Position numbers and translations under genes: made by a program
Shown: in pieces, positions 50,961 through 51,516 of the stretch
Layout of the letters: each line of letters opens with the position of its first letter
Position numbering within the stretch: the first letter of the stretch is position 1
NCBI GenBank assembly: GCA_964568075.1
Contig: CAZMOM010000023.1
Location: 1-51,516, forward strand
Reading direction: 5' to 3'
Length of the DNA: 51,516 bases
Source of the DNA: MnTg04 sp964568075
GTDB lineage: Bacteria; Pseudomonadota; Gammaproteobacteria; Steroidobacterales; MnTg04
The notes under the pieces: generated by a model
What the model saw: the letters and a program-made list of their open reading frames with translations, nothing else
The model's database searches: none
What the model was told of the DNA's origin: nothing

Positions 50961-51055
50961 AAAACTTGTCTTAAAAACCTGGGAATGTATTGACGTCCTG
51001 TGTCGTTTCGAGGACATGCACCCGACGCGGTCAGCAAACCGCTTGGGTGTTATAT

Positions 51056-51516
<461 letters not shown>

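Noticed and set aside
50961..51055. Possible tRNA in the 23S-5S spacer
   Set aside because: No cloverleaf or T-arm consensus is present in the 95-bp spacer.

Overview
The window looks like chromosomal DNA of a free-living, probably marine, gammaproteobacterium. The evidence is two TonB-dependent receptors, an OmpA-type protein, a plsY-birA-coaX-SPOR operon next to a tRNA-Thr gene, quinolinate synthase, and the 3' end of an rRNA operon. A lineage near Woeseiales/Chromatiales is a guess from gene content only. Most coding DNA is moderately GC-rich; the transposon at 46.4-49.5 kb is visibly richer in AT.

Left part (1-13.8 kb): two MacB-like ABC permeases (the first cut by the window edge), a repeat element, an M48 peptidase, and a minus-strand operon of a frameshifted bicupin gene, a sodium:neurotransmitter-symporter family transporter and a 2-oxoglutarate dioxygenase. 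Then come nadA, a TVP38-like membrane protein and a diacylglycerol kinase-like gene whose start abuts a MITE-like element. Next is a divergent lipid-type locus: an alpha-oxoamine synthase overlapping an acetoacetate-decarboxylase-like gene on one side, and a PlsC acyltransferase overlapping a gene that resembles the mitochondrial phosphatidate cytidylyltransferase Tam41 on the other. This is my leading candidate for an undescribed metabolic system: an amino-acid/acyl condensation enzyme beside enzymes that would make phosphatidate and CDP-diacylglycerol.

Middle part (13.8-38 kb): a secreted S8 protease, a class V aminotransferase, an OmpA protein, an ATP-grasp protein, a TonB receptor, tRNA-Thr, a 167-bp direct repeat belonging to a dispersed family, and the SPOR-coaX-birA-plsY operon. 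These are followed by a second lipid kinase, an EamA transporter and a tightly overlapping operon (amidinotransferase-fold hydrolase, M61 peptidase, kelch lipoprotein). Then come an AhpD/CMD protein, a thioesterase overlapping a CtlX-like citrulline hydrolase, and an AlkB alkane monooxygenase.

Right part (38-51.5 kb): a 1586-residue DUF11 surface protein with three 118-residue repeats. Behind it are decayed remnants of other surface-protein C-termini, a third copy of the dispersed repeat (inverted) and a second TonB receptor. A complete 3048-bp IS1595-family transposon follows, with 26-bp terminal inverted repeats, an 8-bp target duplication, and passenger genes that include a HEPN-like protein. 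The window ends with a formyltransferase gene, GGGGACAGACCCC palindromes, a duplicated rRNA terminator/5S tail, 5S rRNA and the 3' end of 23S rRNA on the minus strand.
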